A DNA stretch of 64,000 nucleotides, from assembly GCA_031281025.1 (NCBI GenBank), contig JAITFY010000097.1:1-64000 (forward strand), read 5' to 3'. Source of the stretch: Treponema sp. Its GTDB lineage: Bacteria; Spirochaetota; Spirochaetia; Treponematales; Breznakiellaceae. Position numbers and translations under genes: made by a program. The notes under the pieces were generated by a model. The model made no database searches, was not told the origin of the DNA, and saw nothing but the letters and a program-made list of their open reading frames with translations. Positions 61,309 through 64,000 of this stretch are shown piece by piece. Position 1 is the first letter of the stretch, and the number at the start of each line of letters is the position of its first letter.

Positions 61309-61965
61309 TTATAGTTTTTCGAATTGTTTTCTTGCATCGTAAAATACTTCTGTAATTAACGGGTCAAACATTTCACCAGTGCTATCCATGATAATTTTAA
61401 CCGATTCTTCGGGAGTAAATGGTTTTTTATAAGAGCGGGTAGATACCAGCGCATCATATACATCGAGAACTGCCATTATACGCCCCTGAAGCGGAATGTT
61501 TAATCTGTCCAGTCCGCGTGGATATCCTTTTCCATCCCATCGTTCATGGTGATACCCGGCAAGCAACTTGGCGCTGCGTAAATATTCCACATCTTCTCCA
61601 GTACGCGAAACGATTTGGTCTATAATAAGTTCCCCTTCCATGGCATGAGTTTTCATAATCTCAAATTCATCGTTTGTAAGCCTGCCTGGTTTACATATAA
61701 TTGAATCTGGGATCGAGATTTTGCCTATATCGTACAGACACGCGGAAGAATAGAGTATGCCCAAATCAATTTTGTTTAATTCATTGGTATATACCCCGCG
61801 TGTAAACATTGCGCTTACTAATATCTTTAAAGATGCTAATATGCGTTCTATGTGCCCATCCATCCCTATAACGCGGTTTTCGACCCTATCTGCTAGAACG
61901 AATACTGTGTCATTAAGCAGGTTTTGGAGCTGGGTATTTTGTTCCTTTAATGCTTTTTTTTCCAT
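61309..61965 (-). CDS. HD-GYP domain protein with broken HD pair
   Basis: This is a 218-residue protein. A short coiled coil (about 1-20) leads directly into an HD-GYP domain. The early His38 (MDGHIERI) is present, and HHERWDGKGYPRGL is complete, but the central HD doublet reads Tyr78-Asp79 (ACLYDIGKISIPD), replacing the metal-binding His. It also lacks a receiver or membrane part. I infer that it either has altered chemistry or serves as a cyclic-di-GMP or protein-binding module. A promoter TTCTTG-17-TATTAT ends 8 bases before the ATG; no clear ribosome site. Confidence 0.88.
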   Translation of the reverse strand: MEKKALKEQNTQLQNLLNDTVFVLADRVENRVIGMDGHIERILASLKILVSAMFTRGVYTNELNKIDLGILYSSACLYDIGKISIPDSIICKPGRLTNDEFEIMKTHAMEGELIIDQIVSRTGEDVEYLRSAKLLAGYHHERWDGKGYPRGLDRLNIPLQGRIMAVLDVYDALVSTRSYKKPFTPEESVKIIMDSTGEMFDPLITEVFYDARKQFEKL

Positions 61966-61973
61966 GCTTCATG

Positions 61974-62002
61974 ATAATATAGAAATAAATAAAAAGCAAG
62001 AA
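61974..62002 (-). promoter_or_regulatory. Predicted promoter, leaderless type
   Basis: On the minus strand: TTCTTG, 17 bases, TATTAT, then 8 bases to the ATG at 61965. Confidence 0.4.
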
Positions 62003-62114
62003 TATCTTTTAATCATGACTCAAAGGCTTTGCTTTATTGCTAATAATATGTTAGAATAACTCATTCGTAAAGCTGTCAAATTTACGAAAATATAACATTT
62101 TATGGTAGGAAAAT

Positions 62115-62588
62115 ATGCCAAATAGTTCCGAATTAATAGTCTGGTCCAATACATTCGCTTGTGGGATAAAAGTGATAGATGACCAGCACAAAGAACTGGT
62201 AGAATTGGTAAATGATATGTTTAACCATGTTACCGGTAATGAAGATCAAGAACGTGATTATTTAAACAAAATTCTTCAGGAAGCGGTAAAATATATAAGG
62301 GTACATTTCGCTACAGAAGAGAAAATCATGATTGCGACAAAATTCTCCGGTTATACTGAGCATAAAAAGGCTCACGAGGATTTTATTTTAACTGTTGCCG
62401 ATAATATTAAGAATTTTACATTAGGAAAACGGCTTACCCTGATATTCTTTTCCAGATTTCTTAAAGACTGGGTATTGTCCCATATAGCGGTAATGGATAA
62501 ACAGTATTTTGAATATTTTAGAAGAATCGCCACACGTAAACCTGATGGAACATTAAGCATTACTGCAAGTGATGTAAAAAAACTATAG
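62115..62588 (+). CDS. Bacteriohemerythrin
   Basis: This 157-residue four-helix protein binds a di-iron centre that takes up O2. All seven expected ligands are visible: His25 (DDQHKEL), His64 and Glu68 (VHFATEEKIM), His83 and His87 (HKKAHEDF), and His123 and Asp128 (SHIAVMD). The C-terminus has an extra tail of about 25 residues. It is followed after 11 bases by an Hpt and then a receiver gene, so it probably reports or buffers O2 for that pathway. GGTAGGAAA precedes the ATG. Confidence 0.95.
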   Translation: MPNSSELIVWSNTFACGIKVIDDQHKELVELVNDMFNHVTGNEDQERDYLNKILQEAVKYIRVHFATEEKIMIATKFSGYTEHKKAHEDFILTVADNIKNFTLGKRLTLIFFSRFLKDWVLSHIAVMDKQYFEYFRRIATRKPDGTLSITASDVKKL

Positions 62589-62599
62589 GTTTTACAGCC

Positions 62600-62971
62600 G
62601 TGAATACAGAAATTGCCGGTCTGGACATCACAAAAGGACTCAGGCGGTATGGTAATAAAAAAGACGATTACCTAGATGTTTTACGTTTATTCGCAAGCGG
62701 CGTTAGTTCCATGTTAAGCGAGATAGAAACTTTCAACAAAGAGAAACTTTCTGATTACAGAATAAGAACCCATGGTATTAAAGGAGCATGCCAGGATATT
62801 TATGCCGAACAAACCGGAAAAGAGGCAAGTGACCTTGAAGAAGCGGCAAAAGCCGGTGATATTGGGTATATAACCAGACATAACCCTGCATTTTTAGTAT
62901 CTATAAAAAAATTAATTGCCGATATAGAAGATATGCTTGGTAATCAAAGTAAAGGAGGTTTAGAGTTATGA
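62600..62971 (+). CDS. Histidine phosphotransfer (Hpt) domain protein
   Basis: This 123-residue stand-alone Hpt shows the phospho-acceptor His58 in RIRTHGIKGACQDI, with the flanking helices of the family. Stand-alone Hpt proteins carry phosphate from the receiver of a hybrid kinase to another receiver. Start is a GTG; the stop overlaps the ATG of the following receiver (TTATGA). The nearest hybrid kinases are at 55297 and 1909. Its partner is inferred, not shown. Confidence 0.88.
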   Translation: MNTEIAGLDITKGLRRYGNKKDDYLDVLRLFASGVSSMLSEIETFNKEKLSDYRIRTHGIKGACQDIYAEQTGKEASDLEEAAKAGDIGYITRHNPAFLVSIKKLIADIEDMLGNQSKGGLEL

Positions 62972-63366
62972 AAAGAAAACCATCTGGTATTACAGATATA
63001 ACCCGGCCAAACATCCTTGCTGTTGATGACGTTCCCAGTGTATTAAAATCAATCGAACTTGCCTTAAAAGACACTTTTAATGTTCATGCTCTGTCTAAAT
63101 CCGAAGATGTAATGGATTTTTTGCGGGACAATAAACCGGATTTAATTTTGCTGGATAACTTAATGCCTGTATTAACCGGATTTGATTTAATTCCCCTTAT
63201 ACGGGTATCGCCCGTTCATAAAAACACTCCAATAGTTATTGTTACAACAGAAAGTAGAATAGAATATGTAAGGGAAGCAATATCACTTGGCGCTACTGAT
63301 TATGTATTAAAACCATTTGAGCCAAAGGAGCTGCGGGACAAGGTGGCGAAGCATCTTGGTTTATGA
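62968..63366 (+). CDS. Single-domain response regulator
   Basis: This is a 132-residue receiver without output domain: acidic pair Asp20-Asp21 (NILAVDDVPS), phospho-acceptor Asp63 (LILLDNLMP), Thr in IVTTESR and Lys in VLKPFEP. AAAGGAGG lies 7 bases before the ATG, within the end of the Hpt gene. CheY-like action on a motor or phosphate-sink action in the relay are both possible. Confidence 0.93.
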   Translation: MKRKPSGITDITRPNILAVDDVPSVLKSIELALKDTFNVHALSKSEDVMDFLRDNKPDLILLDNLMPVLTGFDLIPLIRVSPVHKNTPIVIVTTESRIEYVREAISLGATDYVLKPFEPKELRDKVAKHLGL

Positions 63367-63374
63367 TACAAAAA

Positions 63375-63485
63375 CCACGAAGGATTGACATGCCAGCATG
63401 CCCGAAAGTTTTTGGAAAAAATATCCGTTCCTCCATTGAAACTCATCGAAACATTAAGGCATACAAGCATGCCAATCCTCCGTGG
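63375..63485. repeat. Long inverted repeat downstream of the receiver gene
   Basis: The 19-base arms 63375-63393 and 63467-63485 pair with two mismatches and begin with CCACGAAGGATTG / CAATCCTCCGTGG. The 73-base interior shows no gene. Confidence 0.65.
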
Positions 63486-63491
63486 CTAATG

Positions 63492-63540
63492 ACAGGCTTT
63501 ACATTGTTTTAAGAGGGCGTCTAAAACAATATAAACCTGT
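63492..63540. terminator. Bidirectional terminator-like stem
   Basis: ACAGG...CCTGT outer and ATTGTTTTA/TAAAACAAT inner arms form a stem with a GC loop between the converging receiver and lipoprotein genes. The A/T-rich inner stem suits both strands. Confidence 0.55.
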
Positions 63541-63548
63541 AAGATTTT

Positions 63549-63929
63549 TTATTGCTTGGTGAAAGGGTCGTCCATAATCCAACCAACCAGTTTGCCGTCT
63601 TCTATTGTTGCAGTTCCGGTGGTTTCAGCAGGTACTCCATACATTCCCTGTCTTTCAACAGTCCATGTTGCAGTTGATCCGCTTAAGGTATAAGTGCCGG
63701 CATTGGCGGTTAAGCTGCCGTACAATAATGTAAAGTTGGGATCATGTATGTTAATCCTAAACATATCGTTTCCATCATTGGTCCAGTTACCCAAAAAAGG
63801 GTTAGTGGCTGCTGCAGTTGCTGCCGATGTTGATGCTGAGCCGCTACCGCCGCTGCCCCTGCTGCATCCAATAAATACGACACATAAAACCAGTAAAATT
63901 CCCAGCATTATAACTAAATTTTTTTTCAT
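63549..63929 (-). CDS. Small lipoprotein with Ser/Ala-rich tether
   Basis: This 126-residue protein has a hydrophobic signal and lipobox-like VFIGC (Cys near residue 22), then a Gly/Ser/Ala-rich tether and a beta-rich domain (NPFLGNWTNDGNDMFRINI, NAGTYTLSGSTATWTVERQG, GTATIEDGKLVGWIMD). The GxYTLSGSTATW pattern also appears in the lipoprotein at 20171-20656 (GTYTVSGDSKTL), so they are likely distant paralogues. An AAGGAAGG lies before the ATG. No function known. Confidence 0.75.
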   Translation of the reverse strand: MKKNLVIMLGILLVLCVVFIGCSRGSGGSGSASTSAATAAATNPFLGNWTNDGNDMFRINIHDPNFTLLYGSLTANAGTYTLSGSTATWTVERQGMYGVPAETTGTATIEDGKLVGWIMDDPFTKQ

Positions 63930-64000
63930 ATTACAAAACCTTCCTTCATACTTATTGTGAAGAACATACGTTCTTCATTCATTACACAAAACATTTTGCC

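Overview
The window looks like a piece of a spirochaete chromosome, most likely a free-living or gut-associated Treponema or close relative. This is inferred from gene content, because there is no rRNA gene to anchor it. Supporting points are the order rpsP-khpA-rimM-trmD-rplS, hybrid kinases and MCP/CheB/CheR, HD-GYP proteins, a plant/kinetoplastid-like 6-phosphofructokinase, an acyl-ACP thioesterase, several short lipoproteins and OMP-like barrels, and large TPR or acidic-repeat proteins with one membrane anchor. I recognise no tRNA, rRNA, CRISPR array, insertion sequence or prophage. Genes are tightly packed and no gene-free stretch exceeds about 280 bases.

Layout. 1-5.6 kb: end of proA and proB, two small membrane proteins, a cytoplasmic GAF hybrid kinase, a TetR regulator and an RlmL-like methyltransferase. 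5.7-10.9 kb: phosphofructokinase, a TrmH-type methyltransferase, a GerMN lipid- or membrane-anchored protein, a YmdB phosphodiesterase, a degenerate SDR and a small barrel. 10.9-21.4 kb: queuosine-precursor transporter, glycogen phosphorylase, soluble PAS-MCP, an anchored Glu-repeat protein with its upstream neighbour, thioesterase, lipoprotein and a secreted CBM48-like protein. 21.5-24.9 kb: a 1133-residue acidic-repeat/TPR membrane protein. 25.0-30.2 kb: a long co-directional run from rpsP to mtnN. 30.2-37.1 kb: cheB-cheR, a CDF transporter, a PutP-like symporter, and rsmE with a GT26-like protein. 37.2-46.3 kb: MoxR-DUF58-transglutaminase-beta-propeller operon, MFS, LutC-like and MT-A70 methyltransferase. 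46.3-51.3 kb: Hsp20, NAD(P)H oxidoreductase and a 1205-residue GH13 protein. 51.4-55.2 kb: gpsA, ffh and a compact type III Mod-like methyltransferase. 55.3-64 kb: a large hybrid kinase with two receivers, a one-POTRA outer-membrane barrel, a YczE-like protein, an HD-GYP variant, a hemerythrin-Hpt-receiver operon and a lipoprotein.

The most striking observation is genome-style rather than one gene. At least a dozen genes with no Shine-Dalgarno sequence have a sigma70-type -35/-10 pair with a 17-base spacer and the -10 ending only 5-9 bases before the start codon (13 in the longest case). This predicts leaderless or near-leaderless mRNAs. The best cases are glgP and cheR, both with a perfect TTGACA. 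A second notable feature is a 66-base palindromic repeat inserted in frame in trmD, with a diverged relative between two convergent genes near 10.35 kb.

Functionally, glycogen phosphorylase, the GH13 protein and the CBM48 protein suggest alpha-glucan storage or use. The hemerythrin-Hpt-receiver operon and the two paralogous hybrid kinases suggest an oxygen- or redox-linked phosphorelay. Two solitary DNA adenine-type methyltransferases suggest epigenetic marking without a neighbouring nuclease.
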